Below, piece after piece: positions 41,259-51,157 of a stretch of DNA of 54,416 nucleotides. How positions within the stretch are numbered: position 1 is the stretch's first letter; each line of letters opens with the position of its first letter. The DNA is from Propionibacteriaceae bacterium. GTDB taxonomy: Bacteria; Actinomycetota; Actinomycetes; Propionibacteriales; Propionibacteriaceae. Under the pieces are notes generated by a model that was not told the origin of the DNA, ran no database searches, and saw nothing but the letters and a program-made list of their open reading frames with translations. The translations under genes and the position numbers were made by a program. Location: the NCBI GenBank assembly GCA_027492675.1, contig JAPUEI010000067.1:9227-63642 (forward strand). Reading direction: 5' to 3'.

Positions 41259-42167
41259 TCAGCTGACCTGGCGGGTCGTCACGATCCGCGTCCAGGGTCC
41301 AGCGGGCGGCGAGGAGACGAACTGCCAGGAGACGACGTCGGACTGACCGTCGAGTTCAGCGAAGCCCAGGCATCCGTTCAGCGCCGGCGAGACGTCCATG
41401 CCCGCGCCGTTGAACTTGCCGCTGGCCGGGCGCGCGCCACCGAAGACGTACGCGGAGTCGTGGTAGATCGCCGGGCCCGCGTCCTGGATCTGGCCGTAGC
41501 ACGTACGTCCGCTCGGACCGGTGAGCTTGACCCAACGGTTCTTCATGTACGAGAAGCTCTTGTCCTTGCACTTGCCCGCATAGCCCGGATCGTTGGCCCA
41601 GGGGATGACCGAGCAGCGGTTCGCGTACGCGGTCGCGTCGTTGACGTCGTCGTACGGAAGATCGAGGTAGAACGGGTTCTCCTTCGGCGTCATCGACGTC
41701 GGGAAGTAGCCGTTGGCCGAGGTCCGCCTCTCCGTCGCGCACGTGCCGGAACTCGCCACGCCGTCACAGCCGCCGTAGTGCGCGAACCACGAGCTGTCGT
41801 ACGTCGAGATCATCTGGCTGCCGTCGGAGGCGTTCGGGTCGAAGATCTCGCCGACCCAGAAGGTCGTCGAGACGATGCCGGTGTGTACGGGCCCGATCCC
41901 CGCACCTGCCGGAGCCGCGGCGGGCTTCGTCGCCGGCGGCGCGGCCGACCTGGTGGTGGCCGTGGACGCCGAAGGAGCCGCCGTCATCGACGACGGCGGC
42001 TCACTCGACGAAGGGCTTCCGGTCGCCTCGAGCGAGGGACCGTCGGCATAGGACGAGCCGGTGGCCGTGCTGGGCTCAGGGTTCGCTCCCTTGGACCCGG
42101 CGCAACCGGAGGCGACGCAGCCGATGAGCAGTATGCCCACGACGGCTCTGACAAACGAGCGTGCCAC
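41259..42167 (-). CDS. Secreted lipoprotein, possibly with an RlpA/expansin-like domain
   Basis: 302 residues. Lipoprotein signal with lipobox VASGC (Cys about 22), then a 70-residue Ser/Thr/Ala/Pro linker, then a cysteine-containing domain: FWVGEIFDPN, NPFYLDLPYDDVNDATAYANRC, TCYGQIQDAGPA and MDVSPALNGCLGF. The last two segments recall the double-psi barrel of RlpA and expansins (D-x-G-P and D-x-S-P-A-L), but I cannot prove the assignment. It follows the polysaccharide deacetylase by 31 bp and probably works on the cell surface or exopolysaccharide. Confidence 0.75.
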   Translation of the reverse strand: MARSFVRAVVGILLIGCVASGCAGSKGANPEPSTATGSSYADGPSLEATGSPSSSEPPSSMTAAPSASTATTRSAAPPATKPAAAPAGAGIGPVHTGIVSTTFWVGEIFDPNASDGSQMISTYDSSWFAHYGGCDGVASSGTCATERRTSANGYFPTSMTPKENPFYLDLPYDDVNDATAYANRCSVIPWANDPGYAGKCKDKSFSYMKNRWVKLTGPSGRTCYGQIQDAGPAIYHDSAYVFGGARPASGKFNGAGMDVSPALNGCLGFAELDGQSDVVSWQFVSSPPAGPWTRIVTTRQVS

Positions 42168-42198
42168 GTCAGCCTCCGGTTGGTTCAGCCGAGCTGGA

Positions 42199-43740
42199 TC
42201 AGCCCTTCATGCCCTTTTTCGTGGGGGCGATCACCACCTGCTGGCCTCTCGTGAGGACCTTGGTGACCGTCTTCGTGTTCGCCGTCGCCGCCGTCACAGT
42301 GGTGGCCGAGGTCTTCGTGGACTTCGCCACGACCGTCCCGGCACTGACCGTGAGCGCTGCCGTCGTGCCCGGGTCCACGAAGCTGTAGTCGTCCGTGGAC
42401 AGGGTGCCATTCTGTATCAGGGCTAGGCCGAATGTCACGGCTACGGCTCCAGTCGGGACGGCCGGAGTGGTGAACGAGGTCACCGTCCAGTCGGGCATCG
42501 GAGCGATCCACGGGCTTGACGTCCAGTAGAACCACAGGTTGCTGGCGTCGCGGTAGTACAGCGCGAACTGCGTGATCGCCGTGGACTTGGCCGTGACCGA
42601 CATCACGTACGACTTGCCCGCGACCACCGACGGTGAGCACTGTCCGAGGTCGAGTGTGGGCAGGAGTTTCGCGTCACCGCTGCTGTAGCCGGTGACCGTG
42701 AGTGTCTCCCCGTACGTACCGGTTGCGCCCGGACTCGTTCTCGCCCAGGCGGCCGTGTTGGCACCCCATCCTCCGGCCTGGTAGCAGGTCGGGAAGCCGG
42801 TGGTGGCGTTGAGGGTCTCGAGCGACGGGTTGCTCAGCGCGTTGACGCCGACAGCGGCCGGAGGCGTAGCCGGGACCGCCACGGCCGGGACGTACGCCGG
42901 GTAGGCGTTGCCCTTGTACTGACGGACGGCGCCATCGATGGTCTTGACGCTGGTCTGGTTGATCCGCAGCGCGGAGAACACCGCGAGCCAGCTCACGAAC
43001 GCGTTGTAGGTGGTCGGCGTGATCGACGTGTCGGCCGGGCACGCGGCCGTACCGATCGGCGCACAGATGTGGTGGAAGGTCAGGATGACCCAACCGCCGC
43101 CGTGCGTCTGCGCGTTGGTCACGATGGCCTTGAGCTGGGCGAGCGTCCAGTTCCCGGCGACCTGATCGGGCGCCTTCAGGTAGTACGGATCAGCCGGAGG
43201 CATCTTCTCGGCGTACAGGCAGTTGCTGCACGAGCTGGGCGACCGGGTGTCGCCGAGGCCACGGGCCGTGTTGTAGCCGCAGGCCTTGGCGATGGCCTCC
43301 ACGGAGGCGTCGGCGTCCGAGAACGGGTACGCGAAACTGGTCGGGGTGAATCCCCAGCTCTGGAGGATCGCCCTGTTGTCGCAGATCTGCCTCTTCGCCT
43401 CGGTCGGATCTATCGTCGGGAGATCCGGATGACTCACCGTGTGGCCGCCGATCTCGTTGCCGTTCGCCGCGAGCGTGGTGAGGTTCGCGCGGGTCATGTA
43501 CCCGGGAGCTCCGATCCACGAGTCGGCGATGTAGAACGTGCCCTTGAGCCCGTACGTCTTCAGCGTGTTGGCTGCAGGCAGCTGGTCGGCGTTGCCGTCG
43601 TCGAACGTCAGGGAGACCACGGTGGGGCTGATCGCTGCCTGCGCCGGGGCGGCGGGCAGAAGGGCTGCGACCAGCGACAGTACGACGGCACAGGCCACCG
43701 CTCCGGGCCGGATGCGCAGTATGTGCAGGACCGGTTTCAT
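42199..43740 (-). CDS. Secreted polysaccharide deacetylase (NodB domain) with a C-terminal beta domain
   Basis: 513 residues. Sec signal peptide ending near PAQAA (about 35), then a CE4/NodB domain: SLTFDDGNADQ with the catalytic Asp pair, zinc His in GGHTVSHPDL, FAYPFSDADASV and ILTFHHIC. From about residue 300 a carbohydrate-binding-like domain follows (NALSNPSLETLNATTGFP opening), and a Thr/Lys-rich tail ends in KKGMKG. It removes N-acetyl groups from a GlcNAc-type polymer outside the cell. ATG 43740 overlaps the synthase stop by four bases. Confidence 0.88.
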   Translation of the reverse strand: MKPVLHILRIRPGAVACAVVLSLVAALLPAAPAQAAISPTVVSLTFDDGNADQLPAANTLKTYGLKGTFYIADSWIGAPGYMTRANLTTLAANGNEIGGHTVSHPDLPTIDPTEAKRQICDNRAILQSWGFTPTSFAYPFSDADASVEAIAKACGYNTARGLGDTRSPSSCSNCLYAEKMPPADPYYLKAPDQVAGNWTLAQLKAIVTNAQTHGGGWVILTFHHICAPIGTAACPADTSITPTTYNAFVSWLAVFSALRINQTSVKTIDGAVRQYKGNAYPAYVPAVAVPATPPAAVGVNALSNPSLETLNATTGFPTCYQAGGWGANTAAWARTSPGATGTYGETLTVTGYSSGDAKLLPTLDLGQCSPSVVAGKSYVMSVTAKSTAITQFALYYRDASNLWFYWTSSPWIAPMPDWTVTSFTTPAVPTGAVAVTFGLALIQNGTLSTDDYSFVDPGTTAALTVSAGTVVAKSTKTSATTVTAATANTKTVTKVLTRGQQVVIAPTKKGMKG

Positions 43741-45041
43741 GATGGTTGTCCTTCCAGGATAGGAACGTTGGTTGAGGATGCTTGGGGATCGGGGGTCAGA
43801 GCCCGACGCGTCGGACTGACCCATTGGCCGTCCGAGGCGTCGAGCCAGGCCCTCGGCAGCGTGTATAGGGCGATCGCCGCGTCGATCACCCGCATCGGCA
43901 TGCTCAGCAGCCCGGCGATGAGGATGAACGGCCTCTTCTCGGCGACCGCGTTGACGATGGTGAGGAGATAGTCGGCGCCCACCATCACGTAGACGATGTA
44001 CGGGAAGCCCAGGTAGGCGCTCACCCACGCGAGGGCGTCCGCCACGGCCGGGCCAGCATGAACGCCTGGGATCACGGCGATCGCTGCCGCCACGCCCACC
44101 AGCGGGAGCAGCAGCAGCATGAGGCTGCTGAGCACCAGCTCCGCGACGGTGACCACCACGGTCGCCGCGAACACCGGCCGCTTCGGCAGCCAGCGCCGGA
44201 TCGTCTGCCACAGGCCCAGGTCCCAGCGACGTACCTGCTTGATGTAGTCCTTCAGCCGCGAAGGATCTTGCGTGTACGCCTTGGCGCCGGGGTGGAACGC
44301 GATCCGGCCGAGCCGTTTCGCGTGCACCTGGAACGTCATGTTGAAGTCTTCGATGATCAGCCCGGGCGGGTTGATCACGATGTCGCGGAGAGCGTCGGTG
44401 CGGTACATGCTGGCGAAGCCGGGGACGATGAGCGTGGCGCTGATCCCGCGCCACGTCTGCCCGTACTTCAGCAGGTGCTGCGTCAGCAGGTAGACCCGCT
44501 GCCGATGCGTTACCAGGACGTTCCCGACGAAGCCCATCTTCCGTTGCCACCAGGTGTGGGCGCAGCCGGCGACGGCGACCACGCGGGGGTCGTCGAACAT
44601 CGGCAGCGCCTTCTCGAAGTAGCGCGGGTCGAGTTTGGTGTCGGCGTCGAGGATCATGACGGCCTGGAACGTGTCGAGCAGCTCGAAGTGGTCCTTGGCG
44701 AAGACCAGCGCCGACGCCTTGCCCACGTTCTTCGGCGTCTCGACGACGTTCACGCCACAGTCGGTGGCGATCTGTACGGTGGCGTCGGTCGACCAGTCGG
44801 ACACGACATGGACGTTCGATGCCGGTACGAGCTCGAGCAGGCGCCCCAGCGACGCACCGAGAACGGCTTCCTCGTTGTGTGCGGCGATCATCACCGCGAC
44901 CTCCGAGAGCGACACCCCCAGGGCGCGCTCCCCACCCTTCGCCCGACGGCGCATCCGCTCGTCGATGACTCGGAGGATGCCCACGCTGCCCCAGAACGTC
45001 ATGTTGACGCCCAGGACCGCGAGGAGGAGGAGCCAGGTCAT
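43737..45041 (-). CDS. Processive GT2 polysaccharide synthase (PgaC/hyaluronan-synthase-like)
   Basis: 434 residues with one N-terminal and about four C-terminal membrane helices around a cytosolic GT2 domain: AAHNEEAVLGASL, SDWSTDATVQIA, ILDADTKLDP (metal-binding DxD), IIEDFNMTF (catalytic Asp) and QVRRWDLG (the QxxRW polymer-clamp motif). This set marks processive synthases such as PgaC, NodC and hyaluronan synthase. Overlaps join it to the epimerase upstream and the deacetylase downstream, the expected order for making and trimming one polymer. Confidence 0.9.
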   Translation of the reverse strand: MTWLLLLAVLGVNMTFWGSVGILRVIDERMRRRAKGGERALGVSLSEVAVMIAAHNEEAVLGASLGRLLELVPASNVHVVSDWSTDATVQIATDCGVNVVETPKNVGKASALVFAKDHFELLDTFQAVMILDADTKLDPRYFEKALPMFDDPRVVAVAGCAHTWWQRKMGFVGNVLVTHRQRVYLLTQHLLKYGQTWRGISATLIVPGFASMYRTDALRDIVINPPGLIIEDFNMTFQVHAKRLGRIAFHPGAKAYTQDPSRLKDYIKQVRRWDLGLWQTIRRWLPKRPVFAATVVVTVAELVLSSLMLLLLPLVGVAAAIAVIPGVHAGPAVADALAWVSAYLGFPYIVYVMVGADYLLTIVNAVAEKRPFILIAGLLSMPMRVIDAAIALYTLPRAWLDASDGQWVSPTRRALTPDPQASSTNVPILEGQPS

Positions 45042-46018
45042 GAAGCCACCGCGAGGACTCTCCGCTCAGCGATGATGGAGTCGATGATGTCGTCGAGCGA
45101 GAACCGTGGCGCGTACCCCGTCAGGCCCGAGATCTTCGAGATGTCCGGAACCCGGCGCTGCATGTCCTCGAAGCCGGGGCCGTACGCCGTCTCGTAGTCG
45201 ACGTGGATGATCGGGCTGCGCGACCCTGAGCGCTCGACGACCTTCTGGGCGAGCCCGTTGATCGTGATCTGGGCCGGGTTGCCGATGTTGAAGACCTGAC
45301 CGTACGCGGCGGGCGTGTCCACCAGGGTGGCGATCGCGCCGACGATGTCGAGCACGTGCCCGAACGACCGGCTCTGCTCACCGGTCCCGTAGACGGTGAC
45401 CGGCTCGCCGGCCAGCGCCTGCTGGATGAACCGCGGGACGACCATCCCGTACCGTCCACGCTGCCTCGGGCCCGTCGTGTTGAACGGCCGGATGATGATG
45501 GCCTGCAGGCCGAGGTGCTGGACGTACTGGTAGGTGATGGTCTCGTCGATGGCCTTCGCCTCGGCGTACGACCAGCGGCTGAGCAGCGGCGACCCGATGA
45601 TGCGGTCGGACTCCTCGGTCAGGCCGTCGCAGTCGTTCTTCCCGTACACCTCGCTGGTGGACGCGACCACGACTCGAGTCCCGGCCTGGTGGGCCGCTTC
45701 GAGCACCACCTCTGTGCCGCGGAGGTTGGTGTGCAGGCTGCGCAGCGTGTCGTGCTGGATACGGAACACCCCCACCGCCGCGGCCAGGTGGACGATGAGG
45801 TCCGCCTGGTGCGCCAGTCGGTTGACCAGACGCGCGTCGGTGACGTCACCCTGGATGAACTCGACCCGCTCCCGGGCGTACGCCCTGGCGGCGGTCAGGT
45901 TCTCGATCCGCCCCGTGCTGAGGTCGTCGAGGATGGTCACGGTGTCCCCGCGACCGATGAGGAGGTCGGTCAGGTGCGACCCGATGAAACCGGCTCCGCC
46001 GGTGATGAGCACGTGCAT
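45038..46018 (-). CDS. Extended-SDR nucleotide-sugar epimerase/decarboxylase
   Basis: 326 residues. ITGGAGFIGSHL binds NAD, LDDLSTGRIENL follows, and Tyr and Lys of WSYAEAKAIDE are catalytic, with STSEVYGKND. IIRPFNTTGPRQRGRYGMV is typical of the UDP-glucose 4-epimerase and UDP-glucuronate decarboxylase groups. It lies eight bases after the UDP-sugar dehydrogenase stop and may decarboxylate or epimerise its product. Exact chemistry is not resolved. Confidence 0.88.
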   Translation of the reverse strand: MHVLITGGAGFIGSHLTDLLIGRGDTVTILDDLSTGRIENLTAARAYARERVEFIQGDVTDARLVNRLAHQADLIVHLAAAVGVFRIQHDTLRSLHTNLRGTEVVLEAAHQAGTRVVVASTSEVYGKNDCDGLTEESDRIIGSPLLSRWSYAEAKAIDETITYQYVQHLGLQAIIIRPFNTTGPRQRGRYGMVVPRFIQQALAGEPVTVYGTGEQSRSFGHVLDIVGAIATLVDTPAAYGQVFNIGNPAQITINGLAQKVVERSGSRSPIIHVDYETAYGPGFEDMQRRVPDISKISGLTGYAPRFSLDDIIDSIIAERRVLAVAS

Positions 46019-46026
46019 GACTACTC

Positions 46027-47373
46027 CTAGACGCGGACGACGTTGGCTGCCAGCGGCAGGGTGTAGGTGGCATCGAGGACCATGGGAGCGGCGCTGAGCA
46101 GCGCCGTGTCCATGCCCACGTGGCGGGTGTGCACGAGCACGAGGTCGTACGCACCGATCTCCGGTTCGGGCACGTGGGACAGCAGCCGACCACCGTGCAG
46201 ACGCGCCGACGGCACGTAGCGGTCGTGGTAGTCGACCTCAGCCCCGCCGTCGCGCAGACGCGCCATGATCTCGAGCGCCGGCGACTCGCGGACGTCCTCG
46301 ACGTTCGGCTTGTACGCGATGCCGAGCACCAGGATGCGGGCGCCGAGCAGCGGCTTGCCGACGTCGGACAGCACCTCACGGGCACGGTCGGCGACCCGGA
46401 TCGGCCGACTGGCGATGCCCTTCATCGCTTCCTCGATCAGCGGCGTCTCGACGCGAGCGCGCCGGAGCTGCCACAGCAGGTAGTGCGGGTCGCACGGGAT
46501 GCAGTGACCGCCCACGCCCGGCCCGGGAGTGAATCGCGTGAAGCCGTACGGCTTCGTGGACGCCGCGTCGATGACCTCGATGATGTCGAGGTCGAGCGCG
46601 CGGCTGGCCTCGGCGAACTCGTTGGCGAGCGCGATGTTGACCGCGCGGAACGTGTTCTCGACCAGCTTGGTCATCTCGGCGGCCTCCGGGCTGGAGACGC
46701 GATGGACGACCCCCACGTACCGCGCCAACATCTCCGCGGCCTTCTCCGTGCACTGGGCCGTGACGCCACCGACGACGCGCGGGACGTCCTCGTGGGCGTG
46801 GCTGGCGTTGCCGGGGTCGATGCGCTCGGGGCTGAACGCGACGTGGATGTCGGTGCCCGCGACCAGACCGCGCTCGGCGAGCGGCTTGACGAGCATGTCG
46901 TACGTCGTGCCGACGTACGTCGTGGAGGTGAGGACGATCGTCTGGCCGGCGCGTGCGTTGGCGGTCACGGTCTGGCAGGCGCTGCGCAGGATCGTGAGGT
47001 CGGGCAGCAGGTAGTCGTCGACCGGCGTCGGCACGCAGATGATGACCGCAGCGGCCCCGGCGATGGCCGAAGGATCCATGGTCACCAGGAACCCGGCGTC
47101 GTCCTGCGCGACGGCGAGCCGATCCAGATCGGACGGCAGCAGATCGACGCGCCCAGCCTTCACGGCGGCGATGCGCGCGGCGCTCGCGTCAAGGCCGATG
47201 ACGCGCAGGCCCGCGGCGTGGAAGGCGAGTGCGGTCGGAAGCCCGACGTAGCCCAGACCGACGATCGCGATGTCGGCGACGAACGAGCGCTCAGAGCGCG
47301 GGCGGTCACCCTCGACGGCGAGACGGAGCATCGGTGGATCGTCCAGCGGCTTCTCGAACGGCATTGCGATCAT
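46027..47373 (-). CDS. UDP-sugar 6-dehydrogenase (UDP-GlcNAc/ManNAc type)
   Basis: 448 residues. After a 30-residue extension come ADIAIVGLGYVGLPTALAF (NAD loop), CVPTPVDDYLLPDL, KLVENTFRAVNIALANE (catalytic Lys/Asn) and GPGVGGHCIPCDPHYL with the nucleophilic Cys. The C-terminal ILVLGIAYKPNVEDVRESP binds the nucleotide sugar. The pattern is closer to UDP-N-acetyl-hexosamine dehydrogenases (WbpA/WecC) than to UDP-glucose dehydrogenase. GGAGAA precedes ATG 47373. First gene of the exopolysaccharide operon, divergent from the SARP-type gene. Confidence 0.9.
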   Translation of the reverse strand: MIAMPFEKPLDDPPMLRLAVEGDRPRSERSFVADIAIVGLGYVGLPTALAFHAAGLRVIGLDASAARIAAVKAGRVDLLPSDLDRLAVAQDDAGFLVTMDPSAIAGAAAVIICVPTPVDDYLLPDLTILRSACQTVTANARAGQTIVLTSTTYVGTTYDMLVKPLAERGLVAGTDIHVAFSPERIDPGNASHAHEDVPRVVGGVTAQCTEKAAEMLARYVGVVHRVSSPEAAEMTKLVENTFRAVNIALANEFAEASRALDLDIIEVIDAASTKPYGFTRFTPGPGVGGHCIPCDPHYLLWQLRRARVETPLIEEAMKGIASRPIRVADRAREVLSDVGKPLLGARILVLGIAYKPNVEDVRESPALEIMARLRDGGAEVDYHDRYVPSARLHGGRLLSHVPEPEIGAYDLVLVHTRHVGMDTALLSAAPMVLDATYTLPLAANVVRV

Positions 47374-47561
47374 GTGAGGTTCTCCCTAACTGTCTTGCCG
47401 AGTGAACGGCGTTCCCAGGCCGCTTCAGGTCGCACCCCCCATGCGCAACCCGAGCGCTTTCAGTCAGCCAGAGCAGGCGAGACGGTCCCGTGAGACACCC
47501 ATGACAGAACCGTGACCACATCGTGATCAGGAGTTTCGCAACGTTTCAGTCGCGAAAAGTC

Positions 47562-47621
47562 TTGGTTAAGGGCGGCGCCAGGGTTAGTGTTAGGCGTCCT
47601 TCGGGGGGCGGAGGACTAACC
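47562..47621 (+). promoter_or_regulatory. Promoter and leader hairpin of the SARP-type regulator
   Basis: TTGGTT (47562-47567) and TAGTGT (47585-47590) are 17 bp apart. GGTTAGT (47582-47588) and ACTAACC (47615-47621) form a 7-bp inverted repeat over the -10 and start region, possibly an operator. A second dyad, TTTCGC/GCGAAA (47534-47539, 47552-47557), lies just upstream. The 278-bp gap 47374-47651 also has to hold the promoter of the divergent polysaccharide operon, which I could not assign. Confidence 0.5.
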
Positions 47622-47651
47622 GATCAGCGCAAGTTGAACGGGGGGCAGTAC

Positions 47652-48449
47652 ATGGCACGGGGAGTGTTCGACGAGGGGCCGCCTGACACGCTCCAACTAC
47701 TCAACGGCTGGCGAGCCACCGTGGATGGCCGGGATGTCCGGTTACCACACAGGGCTCAGAGACTTGTTGCGTATGTGGCGCTTGAAGGGGCTCGTACTCG
47801 CACTAACGTGGCGGCGCTGCTGTGGCCGGACACCACAGACCAGCACGCGTTGGGAAACCTGCGCGCCGCACTGACTGACGTACGTCGGTTCGCCGACGGT
47901 CTGCTCGACTCGAGTTCGGAGTGGCTGGCGATCCGGCCCACCGTCCATGTCGATGTCCTGCGCCTCGCGGCGCTGCGGGATCGGCACGGACATTGGGAGG
48001 AACCGGTCGCCACAGCGCGCGACATGATGGCGCTGGGTGAGCTGCTTCCGGGCTGGTACGACGACTGGGTGCTCTCGCATCGGCGCGTGCTCTCGCACCT
48101 TCGGTTGGAGATCCTCGACGGGCTGCTGGAGCAGTTCCTCACCGGGGGCGACCTGCGGATGGCCATGCGCGTGGCGACCGCGTCAGCGACGCTGGAGCCG
48201 CTGCGCGAGAGCAGCCATCGCGCGATGGCACAGATCTACATCGCCGCAGGCGATCCCGTCATGGCCTTCCAGGTCTACCGGGACTTCCGCCGTCGCAGCA
48301 TCGCCGAGTTCGGCCTCGGCCCGACATCGCTGTTCGACAAGCTCATGGCACCGTTGCTTGAGGAGCGTCAACTGCGTCGTACGATCCCGGCCGTCGGACC
48401 TGCGGAGCTGGGCGACGACGCCACCCGCCTGGACGGCGAAGCGAGCTAG
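47652..48449 (+). CDS. SARP/BTAD-type transcription regulator
   Basis: 265 residues: an OmpR-like winged-helix region (about 10-100: [26 protein letters not shown]... then [25 protein letters not shown]) and a bacterial transcriptional activation domain (about 105-250) with TPR-like helices ([26 protein letters not shown]). SARPs activate secondary-metabolite or surface-polymer genes. ATG 47652 has GGGGGG seven bases upstream; the frame is open further upstream into the promoter. It is divergent from the exopolysaccharide operon, its likely target. The stop overlaps lysC's stop by four bases. Confidence 0.87.
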   Translation: MARGVFDEGPPDTLQLLNGWRATVDGRDVRLPHRAQRLVAYVALEGARTRTNVAALLWPDTTDQHALGNLRAALTDVRRFADGLLDSSSEWLAIRPTVHVDVLRLAALRDRHGHWEEPVATARDMMALGELLPGWYDDWVLSHRRVLSHLRLEILDGLLEQFLTGGDLRMAMRVATASATLEPLRESSHRAMAQIYIAAGDPVMAFQVYRDFRRRSIAEFGLGPTSLFDKLMAPLLEERQLRRTIPAVGPAELGDDATRLDGEAS

Positions 48450-49717
48450 CGGCCAGTTCCCCCGTACACCACCGCTTCACCCTCGGCGTCGAGACCGAAG
48501 GCGGTGTGAGCAGCACGTACGGCGTCGTCGACCTGCTCAGCCGGCACGACCACGGAGATGCGGATCTCGGACGTCGAGATCATGCCGATGTTGATGCCGG
48601 CGTTCGCGAGGGACGTGAAGAACGTCGCGGTGACGCCCGGGTGGGAGCGCATGCCGACGCCGACGACGGAGACCTTGCCGATCTGGTCGTCGTACAGCAG
48701 GTCGCCGAAGCCGATCTCCGCCTGTACAGCACGCAGCGCATCCAGCGCCTTCTTGCCGTCGGCCTGAGGCAGCGTGAACGAGATCGCGGTGGAGCCGTCA
48801 CGGACGGACACGTTCTGCACGATCATGTCGACGTTGATTCCGGCGGCGGCGACGGTCTCGAAGATGCGCGCGGCCTCGCCGATCTTGTCGGGCACGCCGA
48901 CGACGGTCACCTTCGCCTCGCTGCGGTCGTGGGCGACGCCGGTGATGAGTGCTGCCTCCATGGCGGGTCCTTCCGTGATGAGCGATGCGTCCTTGACCCA
49001 GGTGCCGGGCTTGGTGGAGAACGAGGAGCGGACGTGTACGGGGACGCTCGAGCGCCGTGCGTACTCCACGCACCGCAGGTGCAGGATCTTGGCTCCGTTG
49101 GCGGCGAGCTCGAGCATCTCCTCGTACGAGATCTCCGGGATGCGCCGCGCTCCGGGCACGATGCGCGGGTCGGCGGTGAAGACGCCGTCGACGTCGGTGT
49201 AGATCTCGCAGTACTCGGCGCCTAGCGCCGCCGCCAGCGCCACCGCGGTGGTGTCCGACGCGCCCCGGCCCAGCGTGGTGACGTCCTTGGTGGTCTGCGA
49301 GACGCCCTGGAACCCGGCGACGATGACGATGTCGCCCTCGCCGATCGCCTCTTCGATGCGACCAGGGGTGATGTCGATGATGCGGGCGTTGCCGTGGGTC
49401 TCGGTGGTGATCACGCCGGCCTGCGAGCCCGTGAACGAACGCGCGTGGAAGCCGGTGTCGGCGATCGCCATGGCCAGCAGGGCCGCGCTCATCCGCTCGC
49501 CGGCGGTGAGCAGCATGTCGAGTTCACGGGCGGGCGGCTGCGGGCTGACCTGCTGGGCGAGGTCAAGGAGCTCGTCCGTGGTGTCCCCCATGGCGGAGAT
49601 GACGACCACGACGTCGTGCCCCGACTTCTTCGTCTCGACGATCCGCCGGGCCACACGCTTGATGCTCTCCGCGTCGGCGACCGAGGACCCGCCGAACTTC
49701 TGGACGACCCGTGTCAC
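48446..49717 (-). CDS. lysC: Aspartate kinase
   Basis: 423 residues. It phosphorylates aspartate, the first step to Lys, Thr, Met and diaminopimelate. [14 protein letters not shown] starts the kinase domain, [15 protein letters not shown] is its signature, and two C-terminal ACT domains (about 265-423) carry feedback control. GTG 49717 has GGGAGG five bases upstream; the open frame further up is not family sequence. In most actinobacteria asd follows lysC, but here the next gene is a convergent regulator, so asd is elsewhere. An internal start making a separate ACT-only beta subunit, as in Corynebacterium, is possible but not proven. Confidence 0.95.
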   Translation of the reverse strand: MTRVVQKFGGSSVADAESIKRVARRIVETKKSGHDVVVVISAMGDTTDELLDLAQQVSPQPPARELDMLLTAGERMSAALLAMAIADTGFHARSFTGSQAGVITTETHGNARIIDITPGRIEEAIGEGDIVIVAGFQGVSQTTKDVTTLGRGASDTTAVALAAALGAEYCEIYTDVDGVFTADPRIVPGARRIPEISYEEMLELAANGAKILHLRCVEYARRSSVPVHVRSSFSTKPGTWVKDASLITEGPAMEAALITGVAHDRSEAKVTVVGVPDKIGEAARIFETVAAAGINVDMIVQNVSVRDGSTAISFTLPQADGKKALDALRAVQAEIGFGDLLYDDQIGKVSVVGVGMRSHPGVTATFFTSLANAGINIGMISTSEIRISVVVPAEQVDDAVRAAHTAFGLDAEGEAVVYGGTGR

Positions 49718-49847
49718 ATGACCTCCCTTGCCGGGGTACGAGTCTAGGGGGTACGACGTCGCCGGCACCCGAGTTTGGCGGGTGTGGACCGGCCTTCGAT
49801 GTACGAACCGCCGGCCCTTCGAGACGCACGGCGACTCCGTCGCGGTG

Positions 49848-49886
49848 CTCCTCAGGGAACCGGCACGAACCGGGTGCCCCGAGGAG
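49848..49886. terminator. Stem-loop between the SDR gene and lysC
   Basis: CTCCTC (49848-49853) pairs with GAGGAG (49881-49886), with an inner stem GGCAC/GTGCC. A wider inverted repeat joins GGCCTTCGA near 49791 with TCGAAGGCC at 49912-49920. Probably terminates the SDR transcript before lysC. The rest of the 203-bp gap shows nothing else clear. Confidence 0.55.
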
Positions 49887-49920
49887 TTGGCCGGCGGAGC
49901 CTGCCAACGTCTCGAAGGCC

Positions 49921-50667
49921 TCAGGCGAAGTACGAGCCGCCGTTGATGTCGACGACCTCGCCGGTGACCCAGGCCGCGAGGTCGGAGGCGAGCCACAGGG
50001 TCGGGCCGGCGACATCGGCCGGCAGACCCGCGCGTCCCAGCGGGATGCCCGCGATCTGCTTGACCTGCTCCGGGGGCGGCGTGTGGACGGCGTGGAACTC
50101 GGTGTCCGCGATGTATCCCGGCGCCAGCGCGTTCACCGTGATCCGGCGCGGAGCGAGCTCCTTGGCGAGACCGCGGGTGAAGGCGAACAGCGCGGACTTG
50201 CTCGTCGCGTACGCCGTCGCCCCGTTCCCCCCACCGTTGTGCCCGGCGACGCTGGCCACATTGATGATGCGCCCGTCGTCGGCCAGATGCGGCAGCACCG
50301 CCTTGGTCATGAGGAACATCGTGTCGATGTTGAGGCTCATCACGCGCCGCCAGTGGTCGTACGTCATCTGCTCGAACGGCACCCGCGCCACCATGCCGCC
50401 GACGTTGTTGACCAGCACGTCGATGCCGCCGAGCGCGTCGACCACCTTTGCGACGACCGCCTCGGTGTCTGCCTCGTCGGTTGCCTCGTTGGCCAACTCG
50501 ACGAGTCCCGGGCACGCGGCGCGAAGGGCGTCGTCGGGCGCGTGCTGGTGGTAGGTGACCGCCACCCGAGCCCCTTCGGCGCCGAACGCCATCGCGATGC
50601 CCCGCCCGATCCCCGTACCGCCGCCGGTCACGAGCACCCTCTTGCCAGCCAGTCCCAGTCCCGTCAT
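49921..50667 (-). CDS. SDR-family oxidoreductase
   Basis: 248 residues. [13 protein letters not shown] (cofactor), [10 protein letters not shown], Ser in [10 protein letters not shown], Tyr and Lys in TAYATSKSA, and the C-terminal [14 protein letters not shown]. It resembles 3-oxoacyl-ACP reductase/sugar dehydrogenase-like SDRs; the substrate is not predictable. TACGGT (50680-50675) stands seven bases before ATG 50667, a leaderless arrangement. Confidence 0.87.
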   Translation of the reverse strand: MTGLGLAGKRVLVTGGGTGIGRGIAMAFGAEGARVAVTYHQHAPDDALRAACPGLVELANEATDEADTEAVVAKVVDALGGIDVLVNNVGGMVARVPFEQMTYDHWRRVMSLNIDTMFLMTKAVLPHLADDGRIINVASVAGHNGGGNGATAYATSKSALFAFTRGLAKELAPRRITVNALAPGYIADTEFHAVHTPPPEQVKQIAGIPLGRAGLPADVAGPTLWLASDLAAWVTGEVVDINGGSYFA

Positions 50668-50761
50668 GGGCCTCACCGTAGTTCCGCGTCGCCACACTCA
50701 CCCGAGGTGGTCGCTTGTTGCCGCCCCGACGAGGTGCAACGCCCGGTGGCACCATGGGGAA

Positions 50762-51157
50762 GTGACCAACTCCTCGTACGAGCAGTACCCACGGCCCTCG
50801 GGTCCTGTGGGTCCTCTCTCGTGGGAGCAGCCGGAATTCGTCGCGACCGACGACGCGGCGCCGCCGGCCGCGGAGGAGGCCGTCGAGGTCGTGCCGGACG
50901 AGTCGGAGCAACAGCTCGTCCTGCGTCCAACCCTGACGAACTACCGCCGGGCTGCACGGAGCTGGTCGCTGATCGCCCTGGTCTGCGGCGTGCTCGCGGT
51001 CGCCCTCGCGCTGACGGCGCTCACGACCCAGGTGATGGGGCTGCTGGCGGTGGCGATCGTCATCGGCAGCCTGTCGTTGATCGGCGCTTTCGAGGTCCTT
51101 GCGTCACTGGCCAAGGGCGTGCGCGCCAGGGCTGGGGCGCATGAGGACAATGGGTGA
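50762..51157 (+). CDS. Two-helix membrane protein of unknown function
   Basis: 131 residues. The first ~60 are acidic and Pro/Ala-rich ([13 protein letters not shown]), followed by two membrane helices (about 70-90 and 95-118) and a basic tail. I do not recognise a named family with certainty. GTG 50762 has GGGGAA upstream. Its 3' end overlaps the start of the DUF1707 gene, and both are small membrane proteins, which suggests joint action in the envelope. Confidence 0.65.
   Translation: MTNSSYEQYPRPSGPVGPLSWEQPEFVATDDAAPPAAEEAVEVVPDESEQQLVLRPTLTNYRRAARSWSLIALVCGVLAVALALTALTTQVMGLLAVAIVIGSLSLIGAFEVLASLAKGVRARAGAHEDNG

Noticed and set aside
48446-50911. One 821-codon frame joining lysC with upstream sequence
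   Set aside because: Aspartokinase homology begins at GTG 49717 behind a good ribosome-binding site; the upstream part is a shadow of the SDR gene in another frame.
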